Origin: Photorhabdus bodei
Lineage (GTDB): Bacteria; Pseudomonadota; Gammaproteobacteria; Enterobacterales; Enterobacteriaceae
Reading direction: 5' to 3'
DNA length: 64,000 nt
Assembly: GCF_003287735.1 (NCBI RefSeq)
Contig: NZ_NSCM01000008.1
Coordinates: forward strand, 62,001 to 126,000
Made by a program: the position numbers and the translations under genes
The notes under the pieces: model-generated
The model's database searches: none
Told to the model about the DNA's origin: nothing
The model's input: the letters and a program-made list of their open reading frames with translations, nothing else
Shown: positions 1 to 9,400 of the stretch, in pieces
Position numbering within the stretch: the stretch's first letter is position 1
How the letters are laid out: every line of letters begins with the position of its first letter

Positions 1-1
1 G

Positions 2-313
2 GTTTGGTTAGGGCATCAATTACTGCCAGATGGCTATTTACATTTTTATGGTGACAGCGAAGGCCGCATTGTAAAAGGCCTGCTGGCGGTAATCTTAACT
101 GCCGTAGAAGGCAAAACACCGGAACAAGTTTTAGCAACTAACCTATTGGCACTGTTCCACCAACTAGGGCTGGAACAACAGATAAGTGGCTCACGGTTGA
201 ACGGCGTCAAATCGCTAATCAATACTGTGCAGAACGCCGCAACATCTTATATATCTATGGATTTCAAGATGCATCGCGACGGCAAGGGAGTAAATCCCCC
301 GGAGCATGGGTAA
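2..313 (+). CDS. csdE: CsdE sulfur acceptor, C-terminal part (5' end outside window)
   Basis: C-terminal 103 residues of the SufE-like sulfur acceptor CsdE, partner of the cysteine desulfurase CsdA. CsdE takes persulfide sulfur from CsdA and passes it on, and interacts with TcdA (CsdL). The visible part contains the family-typical VWLG and FYGDSEGRIVKGLLAV stretches. The catalytic cysteine lies just upstream, off the window. The next gene on the far side is tcdA, as in E. coli. Odd feature: normal homology ends near residue TSY at 250. The last 20 codons (from about 251) and the TAA stop at 311-313 come from an ERIC element, giving a foreign basic tail ending PPEHG. The identity is secure; whether the tail affects function is unknown. 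Confidence 0.9.
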   Translation, partial: VWLGHQLLPDGYLHFYGDSEGRIVKGLLAVILTAVEGKTPEQVLATNLLALFHQLGLEQQISGSRLNGVKSLINTVQNAATSYISMDFKMHRDGKGVNPPEHG

Positions 314-375
314 CTATGTGACCGGGGTGAGCGAGTGCAGCCAACAAAGAGGTAACTTGAAAGATAACGGGTATA
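250..375 (+). repeat. ERIC element 1 (csdE 3' end)
   Basis: About 126 bp matching the enterobacterial repetitive intergenic consensus, with the central palindrome around the ccccggagcat / gtgaccgggg segment. It begins inside the csdE reading frame, supplies its stop codon, and ends one base before the stop codon of the convergent tcdA gene. Same orientation as the other three full copies in the window. Confidence 0.93.
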
Positions 376-1188
376 TCAAAGATCACCCTGACGTTGCGCT
401 TTAGCCACCATTTTTTTCAGAGCATGGGAAACCGCAACAAATCCAAATGTCGCCGTGACCATCGTTGCGGCACCAAAACCAGAAGCGCAATCCATACGCT
501 TAGTTCCCTCTGCGGTACTTTTCGCGGCACAAACAGAACCATCACTCTGCGGATAAACTAATTGCTCGGTTGAAAACACACAATCAATGCCTAATTTACC
601 CTTGCCATTCTTTACAACACGATAATCAGATTTCAGCCTTTCGCGCAGTTTAGCCGCTAAAGGGTCCTGAACCGTTTTTGCCAAATCAACAACCTGAATC
701 TGTGTAGGATCAAGTTGCCCTCCTGCTCCACCGGTTGTCACCAGCGGAATTTTATGGCGACGGCAATAAGCCAACAGCGCAGCTTTCGGCCTGACACTAT
801 CGATAGCATCAATCACATAACTGAATCCAGCCGCCATCATCTCTTCAACATTATCGGGTGTAAGAAAATCATCAACACAAGTCACTTTGCACTCTGGATT
901 AATTGCCAGAATACGCTCGGCAATCACTTCAGTTTTTGGTTGCCCAATATGCTGTTTTAAAGCATGTAATTGGCGATTGGTATTGGTGATACAAACATCA
1001 TCCATATCAATCAGAGTGATCGCACCGATTCCTGTACGAGCCAGAGCCTCAGCCGCCCAAGAGCCAACACCACCGATACCCACAACACAAACATGAGAAT
1101 GGCAAAACAAAGAAAGCGCTTTTTGACCATATAAACGGGCAGTCCCCACAAAGCGCTGCATATATGCATCAGAAAGAGAAGTTTGCAT
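376..1188 (-). CDS. tcdA: tRNA threonylcarbamoyladenosine dehydratase TcdA (CsdL)
   Basis: E1-like (ThiF/MoeB/HesA superfamily) enzyme of 270 residues that uses ATP to cyclise the t6A side chain at position 37 of ANN-decoding tRNAs, giving ct6A. The N-terminal Rossmann segment with GIGGVGSW (about residues 37-44) and the following TLIDMDDV is the ATP-binding site. E. coli TcdA has 268 residues, so the gene looks complete. It is convergent with csdE, whose product is its known sulfur-system partner, and lies just downstream of mltA on the same strand with about 50 bp between. The stop codon sits immediately next to ERIC element 1. Confidence 0.95.
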   Translation of the reverse strand: MQTSLSDAYMQRFVGTARLYGQKALSLFCHSHVCVVGIGGVGSWAAEALARTGIGAITLIDMDDVCITNTNRQLHALKQHIGQPKTEVIAERILAINPECKVTCVDDFLTPDNVEEMMAAGFSYVIDAIDSVRPKAALLAYCRRHKIPLVTTGGAGGQLDPTQIQVVDLAKTVQDPLAAKLRERLKSDYRVVKNGKGKLGIDCVFSTEQLVYPQSDGSVCAAKSTAEGTKRMDCASGFGAATMVTATFGFVAVSHALKKMVAKAQRQGDL

Positions 1189-1236
1189 TACTGAATATCA
1201 ATCCTGAAAACCTGTTATAAAATTTATGAAAAGCAA

Positions 1237-2334
1237 TCACTGATTTACCATCAACATGGTAGGCTGCGCTTTTTTTAACACCCAAACCCGACCATAGTGG
1301 TTATAGAAACCTGCCGCTATACCCGCCGCCCCACCAATACCATGATAGATATCGAAATGATGTCCCTTTATCGCCCCACCAACATCCAATGCAACCATCA
1401 GCCGCATCTGGTACTGACCGGTAAATTTACCCTCTCTATCCAACAGAGGTATCTCTGCTAACAGGGTTGTTCCTGGTGGAATAAGCATTTTATCAGCGGC
1501 CACAGAAGCTTTTGCAATTAAAGGAACACCACTCGCACCTCGTACCGGCGCATAGTTTTCAGGTTTAAAGAAAACAAATGATGGATTCTGCTCCAACAGC
1601 TCACGGACTTCTGCCTCACTGTGAGATTCTGTCCATTTACGAATCGCCAGTATAGAGATATCTTCCTGCGCAATTTCTCCGCGCTCAATCAGCAATTTGC
1701 CAATGCTCCGATAAATATGCCCATTCTTACCAGCATAACCCAAAAGAGTCAGTGGCTCACCATCACCAAAATCGACATAACCACTCCCTTGTACCTCCAT
1801 AATATAATTATCAATCAATGAACGACTATAACCAATAATCAGACTGGGGCTAAGAGCGCCATTGTCTATTTCAGTTCGGCTTGGTAAACGGTATTTACTC
1901 TTAGGCGGCATCCGGTACAGAGGATATTTAAATTCCCCCTGTTTAACACGACGAGCTTGTAACACTGGCGTATAGTAGCCGGTAAATTGGACGTTACCGT
2001 AATGATCCACACCTTCCATCTGGTAAGCGCGTAAATTAAACAGATTCAACTTACTGGTTTCACCACCCGCTAGCATCCAGTTTTGAACAGCGTCAAAAGT
2101 TAAGCTATTACGATTATACAGACGAGGAGCAGACTGGCTAATCAGCGCAACCTGCTCTGAAAAATCCTTTGCATTAACTGGCTTACCCTGCGCATTAGGT
2201 TGATTAACCAGCCGTAAATCCTGAGCAATATGACCATCTCTATATTGTTGGCCCTGTTCTGTTGGGCGAGAATGACATCCAACCAACAGTGAAATCACGG
2301 TTCCACACAACAGATACTTACCCCAGTATTTCAT
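1237..2334 (-). CDS. mltA: Membrane-bound lytic murein transglycosylase A
   Basis: Outer-membrane lipoprotein that cleaves the MurNAc-GlcNAc bond of peptidoglycan to give 1,6-anhydro products. The chosen start gives 365 residues, the same as E. coli MltA, and a lipoprotein signal peptide ending LLVGC. An upstream in-frame start at 2358 would add eight residues before the signal peptide and is less likely. The 3D/MltA domain contains VQGSGYVDFGDG and, near the C-terminus, VALDVGGAIKGHHFDIYHG, which includes the conserved catalytic aspartate. Its neighbours tcdA and the initiator tRNA cluster match the E. coli order. Confidence 0.96.
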   Translation of the reverse strand: MKYWGKYLLCGTVISLLVGCHSRPTEQGQQYRDGHIAQDLRLVNQPNAQGKPVNAKDFSEQVALISQSAPRLYNRNSLTFDAVQNWMLAGGETSKLNLFNLRAYQMEGVDHYGNVQFTGYYTPVLQARRVKQGEFKYPLYRMPPKSKYRLPSRTEIDNGALSPSLIIGYSRSLIDNYIMEVQGSGYVDFGDGEPLTLLGYAGKNGHIYRSIGKLLIERGEIAQEDISILAIRKWTESHSEAEVRELLEQNPSFVFFKPENYAPVRGASGVPLIAKASVAADKMLIPPGTTLLAEIPLLDREGKFTGQYQMRLMVALDVGGAIKGHHFDIYHGIGGAAGIAAGFYNHYGRVWVLKKAQPTMLMVNQ

Positions 2335-2517
2335 TGTTGTTTTCTCTCTTACCAACATAACTCTGTGGCGAACAAAATACTAAACCAATAGAAACGATGA
2401 AACTTACCATAAAAAAAATAACTTAACAAAACAACGACACAAACGAATAGAAAAACATCGATACGCAGAGTAACTAATCAAAAACGTAACGAAACAAACA
2501 ATAATTAATAAAAAAAC

Positions 2518-2545
2518 TTGCAACAGATCTTATCCTGAGTATAGT
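2518..2545 (+). promoter_or_regulatory. Sigma-70-type promoter of the initiator tRNA cluster
   Basis: TTGCAA at 2518-2523, 16 bp spacer, TATAGT at 2540-2545, then a GC-rich discriminator (gcccgc) about 12 bp ahead of the first tRNA. GC-rich discriminators are typical of stringently controlled stable-RNA promoters. Called from sequence pattern only. Confidence 0.65.
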
Positions 2546-2557
2546 GCCCGCATCGGA

Positions 2558-2634
<77 letters not shown>

Positions 2635-2724
2635 ACACTATAAAGTCGTTCAATATTTGCGAATGGAACCGATTCCAGCAGGCGTTAGTGATGCAGGAAA
2701 ATACAAAGTAGGTTCTAATACGGA

Positions 2725-2801
<77 letters not shown>

Positions 2802-2830
2802 ATTTTCGCTACTCAGAATATCTATACGGA

Positions 2831-2907
<77 letters not shown>

Positions 2908-3075
2908 ATTCTCTATGCGTTTCAGCGTACAAACTCCCAAAACAGTTTCTAGACGATTTATCACCGCCACATCCGTTATTCTGCGGCGATAATAAATGCA
3001 AGCAGACTCCGCTATAGCCCGAGCACATAAATATTGACGTGCATGGAAAAGCAGAAATAGATAGGAGGACAAGCA

Positions 3076-3328
3076 ATGAAATGCAGATCACACGACGACG
3101 CAATGGCTAAGGTGTTCCGCAAAGACCCAACTTACGCGATCGAGCTACTCAATAGCATCCTTGAAGATGACGAACAAGCCGAGTTACTGATTGTTCTTCG
3201 CCAGATGACCAAGGCTTTCGGGGGGAGTTCGTAACGTGGCCAAGGAAGCTGAGTTGAATCCGAATCAGCTCTATCGCACCTTGTCAGCCGAAGGAAACCT
3301 GGAGGAAGACAGCTTCCCTTTCTTTTAA
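3076..3328 (+). pseudogene. HigA-like addiction-module antidote, frameshifted and truncated
   Basis: The ATG at 3076 follows a strong AGGAGG (3063-3068). The first frame encodes 52 residues (start MKCRSHDDAMAKVF, later AIELLNSILEDDEQAELL, then TKAFGG) and stops at 3232-3234. Removing one G from the run of six at 3220-3225 restores the family sequence GVRNVAKEAELNPNQLYRTLSAEGNL. After that the frame diverges and stops at 3326-3328, so the helix-turn-helix C-terminus is missing. The pattern matches the HI1420-type antidote family recalled from knowledge. No recognisable toxin frame remains in 2908-3075. Probably a decayed toxin-antitoxin remnant; slippage at the G run cannot be excluded. Confidence 0.72.
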
Positions 3329-3355
3329 CAGCAAAATTAACTGGTCGCAGTAGGC

Positions 3356-4600
3356 TCAAATTACCAAACTACCCCCATTCTTAAAATAAGCTTTGATACC
3401 CGCAAAAATTGACTCTGCGACTTGCTGCTGGAAACGTGCGGTTTTCAGTTTCCGCTCCTCTTCCAAATTGCTAATAAACGCAGTCTCTACCAGAATAGAA
3501 GGGATATCTGGTGCTTTCAGTACCGCAAATCCAGCTTGATCCACCCGATTTTTATGTAATTTATTCACTTTGCCCATACGCTTAAGCACTTCGCTACCAA
3601 ATTTAAGGCTGTCATTGATTGTCGCAGTTTGTAACAAATCAAACATCGTATGATCCAGATACTTATCACCGCTTTTACTCACTCCGCCAATTTGGTCAGC
3701 TTCGTTTTGCGTCTGGGCTAGAAAACGTGCGGTATTACTGGTTGCACCTTTAGTCGAGAGTGCAAAAACCGAAGAACCACGGGCAACTCGGTTAGTAACA
3801 GCATCAGCATGAATAGAAACAAAGAGATCAGCTCGCATTTTACGCGCTTTTGCCACCCGGACTTTTAGCGGGATAAACACATCTTCATTACGGGTCATAT
3901 AAACTTTCATACCCGGTTCACGCTGAATAAGCGTTTTTAATCGACGGGCAATTTGCAAAACAACGTCTTTTTCACGAGTTTTATATTTGCCAATAGCGCC
4001 AGGATCTTCCCCGCCATGTCCAGGATCGAGCATGATAACAATTGGCCTGTCTTTACCTGCTTTGCCTGACTTTGGTTTTTCTACTGGCAGATCTTCTGCT
4101 AAATGACCTTTATTATACTCTTCAAGTAGGGCAAGCAATGGATCATCATCCGTATTAACCCTCTCTGCCGGATAAATATCCAACACCAGACGATGTTTAA
4201 ATTTCGCCACCGGTTTCAAAGTAAACATATGTGGGCTGACCGATTGCTTAACTTCAAACACCAAACGAACCGTTTTAGGATTAAACTGCCCTACCCTCAC
4301 CAGTTTAAGATAAGGATCACGGGATTGAATCTGCTCCCCCATCCCGCTTAGAGTATGATTCAGTTGTATACCTTCAAGATCAACCACAATTCTATTTGGA
4401 TTTTTTAGCACAAACTGGCGATATTTGAGTGGAATATTGGATTCAAGAGTCACACGGGTATAACTGGATGCTGGCCAAATACGTACCGCTATAACTTTTG
4501 CTGACGCTGCGTAACCCACCTGGCTAACACTAAGTAACCACATCGCCGCGGCTCCCTGCAACAAACGACGTCGTGACAGACTATGATCTGAATGACTCAT
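3356..4600 (-). CDS. amiC: N-acetylmuramoyl-L-alanine amidase AmiC
   Basis: Periplasmic zinc amidase that cleaves the amide between MurNAc and the stem peptide to split septal peptidoglycan; activated by NlpD in E. coli. The N-terminus has a twin-arginine signal (SRRRLLQG), then an AMIN domain (about residues 35-140) that targets the septum, and an Amidase_3 domain from about 185 with [13 protein letters not shown], the SIHAD motif and VETAFISN, which carry the zinc and catalytic residues. Length 414 against 417 in E. coli. It is divergent from argA, as in E. coli. Confidence 0.97.
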   Translation of the reverse strand: MSHSDHSLSRRRLLQGAAAMWLLSVSQVGYAASAKVIAVRIWPASSYTRVTLESNIPLKYRQFVLKNPNRIVVDLEGIQLNHTLSGMGEQIQSRDPYLKLVRVGQFNPKTVRLVFEVKQSVSPHMFTLKPVAKFKHRLVLDIYPAERVNTDDDPLLALLEEYNKGHLAEDLPVEKPKSGKAGKDRPIVIMLDPGHGGEDPGAIGKYKTREKDVVLQIARRLKTLIQREPGMKVYMTRNEDVFIPLKVRVAKARKMRADLFVSIHADAVTNRVARGSSVFALSTKGATSNTARFLAQTQNEADQIGGVSKSGDKYLDHTMFDLLQTATINDSLKFGSEVLKRMGKVNKLHKNRVDQAGFAVLKAPDIPSILVETAFISNLEEERKLKTARFQQQVAESIFAGIKAYFKNGGSLVI

Positions 4601-4811
4601 CTACTTAATATTCCATTCATAAAATACAAATACTCAGGTGATATTCACCAAAGAAACGATCAAATTAAAAACTTTAACCAATCGGCATTATGCTGTCATC
4701 AATAAACAGCATTTTATATTTTGCAAATTATTAACGTCCACAGGTATATGAAAATGTTTTTATCTGAATTGCCTCTTGCCATTTTCTCTCAAAAGGAATA
4801 AAAAAGCATAA

Positions 4812-4831
4812 ATTACGAATAAAAATTCAAT
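4812..4831 (+). promoter_or_regulatory. ARG box (ArgR operator) of argA
   Basis: The segment attacgaataaaaattcaat closely matches the imperfect palindrome of enterobacterial ARG boxes (tgaat-N6-attca type). It lies 12 bp upstream of the argA ATG. A weak promoter candidate (TTGCCA at 4776, 17 bp, TAAAAA at 4799) would place it at the transcription start, consistent with arginine repression of the first biosynthetic step. Confidence 0.75.
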
Positions 4832-4843
4832 CGAGAGTCTGTT

Positions 4844-6190
4844 ATGAAAGAACGCAGCACCGAATTAGTTGAAGGATTTCGTCATTCTGTTCCGTACATC
4901 AATGCACATCGTGGTAAAACCTTTGTGATTATGCTCGGTGGAGAAGCTATTGCTCATGAAAATTTCTCTAATATCATCAACGATATAGGATTACTGCATA
5001 GTTTGGGTATCCGCCTAGTCGTCGTTTATGGCGCCAGACCTCAAATTGAACAAAATCTTGCAGACCATCATTACAAACCGGTTTACCACAAACATACCCG
5101 TGTAACCGATAATAAAACATTAGAATTAGTCAAACAATCCGCTGGTTTGCTGCAACTGGATATTACCGCACGTCTTTCTATGAACCTGAATAATACCCCG
5201 TTACAAGGAGCCAATATTAATGTTGTCAGCGGTAACTTCATTATTGCTCAGCCTCTTGGTGTTGATGATGGTGTGGATTATTGCCACAGCGGAAAAATTC
5301 GCCGTATTGATGAGAATGCCATAAATAGTCAATTAGACAATGGCGCAATCGTGCTAATTGGCCCTGTCGCGGTTTCTGTCACCGGAGAGAGTTTTAATTT
5401 GCCATTTGAAGATGTCGCCACCCAATTAGCTATCAAATTACAGGCTGAAAAACTGATCGGTTTCTGTTCTACTCAAGGCGTACAAGACAAAGACGGAAAC
5501 ATTCTATCGGAAGTTTTTCTTAATCAAGCACCAGAGCTGATTAAAGAGCTCGAAGTTAAAGGTGACTACTATTCAGGTACAATCCGTTTTTTACGGAGTG
5601 CAGTAAAAGCTTGCCGCCGTGGCGTTCGTCGCAGCCATTTATTAAGTTATCAGGCAGATGGTTCTCTACTTCAAGAACTATTCTCCCGAGATGGTATTGG
5701 CACTCAAATAGTGATGGAAAGCGCAGAACAAATACGCCGGGCTAATATCAATGATATTGGTGGTATTCTCGAACTCATTCGCCCACTGGAACAACAAGGT
5801 ATTCTGGTTCGCCGTTCAAGAGAACAACTTGAGAGAGAAATTGATAAATTCATCATTATCGAACGCGATAACCTGACTATCGCCTGTGCTGCGCTCTACC
5901 CTTATCCTGAGGAGAAAATTGGCGAAATGGCTTGTTTAGCGGTGAATCCTAAATACCGCAGCTCTTTAAGGGGTGAAGTATTACTGAATCGCATTGCGGA
6001 ACACGCCAAACAGCTCGGACTGGAAAAACTGTTTGTTCTGACTACCCGCAGCATTCATTGGTTCCAAGAGCGAGGTTTTGAGCCCGCAGAACTCTCAATG
6101 CTACCGATTCAGAAACAAGTGTTATATAACTATCAGCGCCGTTCTAAAATTCTTATGCTGAATTTGGAACCACAGCCTGGATTCACATAA
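4844..6190 (+). CDS. argA: N-acetylglutamate synthase (amino-acid N-acetyltransferase)
   Basis: Makes N-acetylglutamate from acetyl-CoA and glutamate, the first committed step of arginine synthesis. 448 residues (E. coli 443). The N-terminal two thirds is an amino-acid-kinase-like fold ([12 protein letters not shown] near residue 60; [18 protein letters not shown] near 175), used for arginine feedback rather than catalysis. From about residue 295 there is a GNAT acetyltransferase domain ([34 protein letters not shown], then RGFEPAEL). The ARG box directly upstream fits ArgR control. Confidence 0.97.
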   Translation: MKERSTELVEGFRHSVPYINAHRGKTFVIMLGGEAIAHENFSNIINDIGLLHSLGIRLVVVYGARPQIEQNLADHHYKPVYHKHTRVTDNKTLELVKQSAGLLQLDITARLSMNLNNTPLQGANINVVSGNFIIAQPLGVDDGVDYCHSGKIRRIDENAINSQLDNGAIVLIGPVAVSVTGESFNLPFEDVATQLAIKLQAEKLIGFCSTQGVQDKDGNILSEVFLNQAPELIKELEVKGDYYSGTIRFLRSAVKACRRGVRRSHLLSYQADGSLLQELFSRDGIGTQIVMESAEQIRRANINDIGGILELIRPLEQQGILVRRSREQLEREIDKFIIIERDNLTIACAALYPYPEEKIGEMACLAVNPKYRSSLRGEVLLNRIAEHAKQLGLEKLFVLTTRSIHWFQERGFEPAELSMLPIQKQVLYNYQRRSKILMLNLEPQPGFT

Positions 6191-6295
6191 TAAGTGCAAC
6201 ACCGTTAATCTGTTTTTAATTCCACACTGACTGACATACTTGGCGATTAAATAAATGGTTATTTTGTATTTTCCATTCATATTAAATTGTGAAAC

Positions 6296-6353
6296 GCGCC
6301 CCAACAGTTAGACATTTTGCCTGTCGAAAGGCAGAAGTCCCCATATGGGGCGC
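6296..6353 (+). other. Structured segment downstream of argA with alternative hairpins
   Basis: GCGCCCC (6296-6302) can pair with GGGGCGC (6347-6353), enclosing a small TGCCT/AGGCA hairpin (6318-6333). The same GGGG can instead pair locally with CCCC at 6339-6342. This may be the argA 3' end or an island boundary; no T-run follows. The rest of 6191-6295 shows no gene. Confidence 0.4.
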
Positions 6354-6385
6354 TTACATTTAAACGGCGCAATTCACCTATTTAT

Positions 6386-6413
6386 AAGGCCCGCGATAAC
6401 CATCGCGGGCCTT
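6386..6413 (-). terminator. Hairpin terminator at the end of the T1SS/RTX operon
   Basis: Perfect 12-bp stem (AAGGCCCGCGAT / ATCGCGGGCCTT) with a 4-base loop, just beyond the stop codon of the large RTX gene on the minus strand. The following bases are only moderately T-rich (ttataaata). Confidence 0.7.
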
Positions 6414-6421
6414 GTCACCGA

Positions 6422-9400
6422 TCAGTGCCAGTTGGCTGCCAGCACAGGTTGCAGCCGCTGTTGCTCAACATCGCCGAGCATTGCGGTCGCAGGCGCCGGT
6501 GGCGCGAAGGCAGCCATCGCCTGGACAAGATTTTCGACATTACGGTCCATCAACCGATGACCGTCACCCGCCATGATGCTACCGGGTCGTTCGGAAGGAC
6601 TGGCATACCAATTATGCAGTGTGACCTCCTGCTTGCTGCCAATGACCGATATTTGCAGATCCTGCCCTTCATGCTGGAACCACAGACGCTCAGGGCTGAT
6701 GTCCTTTCCGAACACCAAGTTCCCCATCTTACCGCTAAATTCCAAATCGTTGTCCCCATGCCCGACTTCTACCGTCGACATAGTACCACTAGTCACAATA
6801 TGGTTATTACCCTCCCCGACTTTCACTTTCGACATAGTACCGCTGGTCACGATATGGTTATCACCATTCCCAGCTTCCACTCGCGACATGGTACCACTAG
6901 TCACGATATGGTTATTACCGTCCCCTACCTTCATTGTCGCCCTCCCTCCTGTACCAGTGATACTATTGTTACCATGTCCGACGGTGAGTTTGTCGATATC
7001 TCCGACAATGACGTTATTACCATTACCCAGCGTAATATTTGACATCGATTCTGCCACATTGACTGTATTGTCACCGTTACCCGCAACCATTTTGACACCT
7101 ACAGCTTTCACATTGACAGTCTTGCTCTCGTCCCCCAAGGTAACCTCGCCAAAAGTTTTTTGGACCGTAATGGAATTAGGGTCAGTGGTCACCGGTGTAG
7201 GTTCCACTGCTGGCTCAATTTTCGGAACGTTAAGCGTTGTGCGCGGCTCAACAGGAGGAGTGCTAATCGGCTTCCGGTCAATCAGTGACATCCGGTCAAC
7301 ATTCTGGTTTAAACGCGACCTCAGGTCGACAAGGCCAGTGCCAATTCTAATCGGCTCCAGCTTAACAGGGGTAACTTTAATCATATCCCGGTTAATAGGT
7401 GACATCCGGTCAACATTCTGGTCAATACGCGACCTCAGGTCGACAAGGCCAGTGTTAATTCTAATCGGCTCCAGCTTAACAGGGGTAACTTTAATCATAT
7501 CCCGGTTAATATCAGTAGAAGAAACTTTAGTCAGATTCCAGTCTATAAGGGGAATGCTAACCGGCTTCCTTGGGGGAATACTAATCGGCTTCAGGTCGAT
7601 AGGGGAAAGTGGTAAAGGCTTATCAACGCCAAGGGGGTCGACAATTGGTGTCAATGAACCCGGTACAGTAATCGTTGGTTTATCAAGAGATTGCGTCACC
7701 ACTGGCTTGACCGTTGGAACCAAATCCGGCATAGGCTCCGCAAAAAGAAAATCGGCCGCATCGACCTGCGAAATATCCAGAGTATCGAGATACAGCAACT
7801 TCACGTTTGAATCAGTACCGCTGGCCCCATTAAAGATCACTTCAACGCCATGAATTTGTGACAGGCCGTTGATCGTGCCACGATTACTCTTAGCAATGGT
7901 GAGTTGGCTGAAATCAGTGACGCCGGTTTGACGCAAATCAATTTTATCAATGCCGTGACGGAACCCACGTAATGCATTCTTGTAGTCCTTAACACCCGGT
8001 TGGGCTGCCACCACAAAAACGTCTGACGCCGCACTGTCATGGCTATAGATCGTCCCATTCAAGCTAAATTTCATCTGACCCTGAGCATCGCTAGTGAGCA
8101 TGACGCCCTTGCCGCCGCCCTTAAGGATCACGGTTCCCAAGCCTTCTTGCGGCTGGAGCGTTGAGGCGTCGCTACTCGTATAAGCCACCGGGGCGATAAA
8201 GGTGTCCTGGAACTTGAAGTTCGCCGCACCGATCCCGGCGAGTGTCTGATTTTTCAGGACAATGCTCTGCCCCTTACCCAGATCGACCTTAACATCCGCC
8301 CCCTGCTGCGTCAGCAACAGATCGGCAAACGTTTTTCCACGAAATCCGACCAGATCGATGATCTCGCCACGAGCCGCCTCGAAGTTGCTAATGATATCGC
8401 TACCCGCCTCACGGCGGTGGACCACAAAGAAGTCCTTGCCCGCGCCACCTGCCAGTGTGTTGTTTCCACGCCCGCCATCAAGCAATGCATCGGCATTACC
8501 AGCAACCAGCGTATCGTTGCCATCGCCGGTGACGATGTTCTGAATGCCCGATGGATTCTTTATCGTCAACGCTGTGCCGCCAATGCTGGCAACACCTGTC
8601 AGCAAGTTGACCGAGGTATCCCGCGAAACAGCCGCCGCATTGAGGGTATTACGCCCTCCCGCCACGCCATTCACCGCATCATCCAACACCGCGCGGTTGG
8701 CCTGCCCGACCACCGATTGGATATATTCGTCGGTGTAAAAGTAAGTGTCATCCGGGGTGCTCTTGCTGCCGTACAAACGTAGCGACCAGGCATTTAATGT
8801 GACCGGCAGGCCGGAATTCGCATCGCTCACCTGTAGGGTCCAGTTGCCAGCCGAGCGTTCACCCAAATCATGGGTCGACATAAAGCTGTATTTGAACGTC
8901 CCCGACTGGCTACTACCTAGATCAGTCGCGCTCGCGCCCGGCATACCGTCTGGAACCTTACCCTGACGATTGAGCAATATGCTCTGAGTGCCATCAGGAG
9001 AGATCAGTTTGAGCGTCAGATCGCCAAGACGGCCTACCTGAGCGTCAAAATCGATCTCGACATGTTCGACATTCAGACCGGCATTCATGGCGATGGACGA
9101 TGTTAGCGTTTCCCCCGCCGCCAAGGTTTTCCCCAGAGGGCCGCTGGATGCGCTATAGACAAACTCGTTGGCAGCGGTGCTTTGAGTCATCCAAGACTCA
9201 GCCAAGCGAACAGCGGCTCGCGCATCGATTTGACCGAAACCGTAATCGTTGCTGGTATGCATACCGCCGCCATTCCAGCTATGACTGCTATTATCACTCC
9301 ATGCGGTAGATGGGTCATTGATCTTGCGAGCGGATAGAGCAAGGATCTGCTGCACATCCCTATAGCCTAAGTTCGGGTTGGCCTCAAGCATCAACGCAAC

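Noticed and set aside
3132..3359. 75-codon minus-strand open frame next to amiC
   Set aside because: It is antisense to the recognisable antidote remnant and shows no family features.
6764..6925. Regularly spaced repeats as a CRISPR array
   Set aside because: Repeats are in-frame coding repeats with no unique spacers and no cas genes nearby.
6573..7853. 426-codon open frame on the plus strand opposite the RTX gene
   Set aside because: It lies wholly antisense to the repetitive, GC-rich RTX coding sequence. Its low-complexity Pro/Ser/Leu/Thr composition mirrors those repeats; no ribosome site or family was seen.
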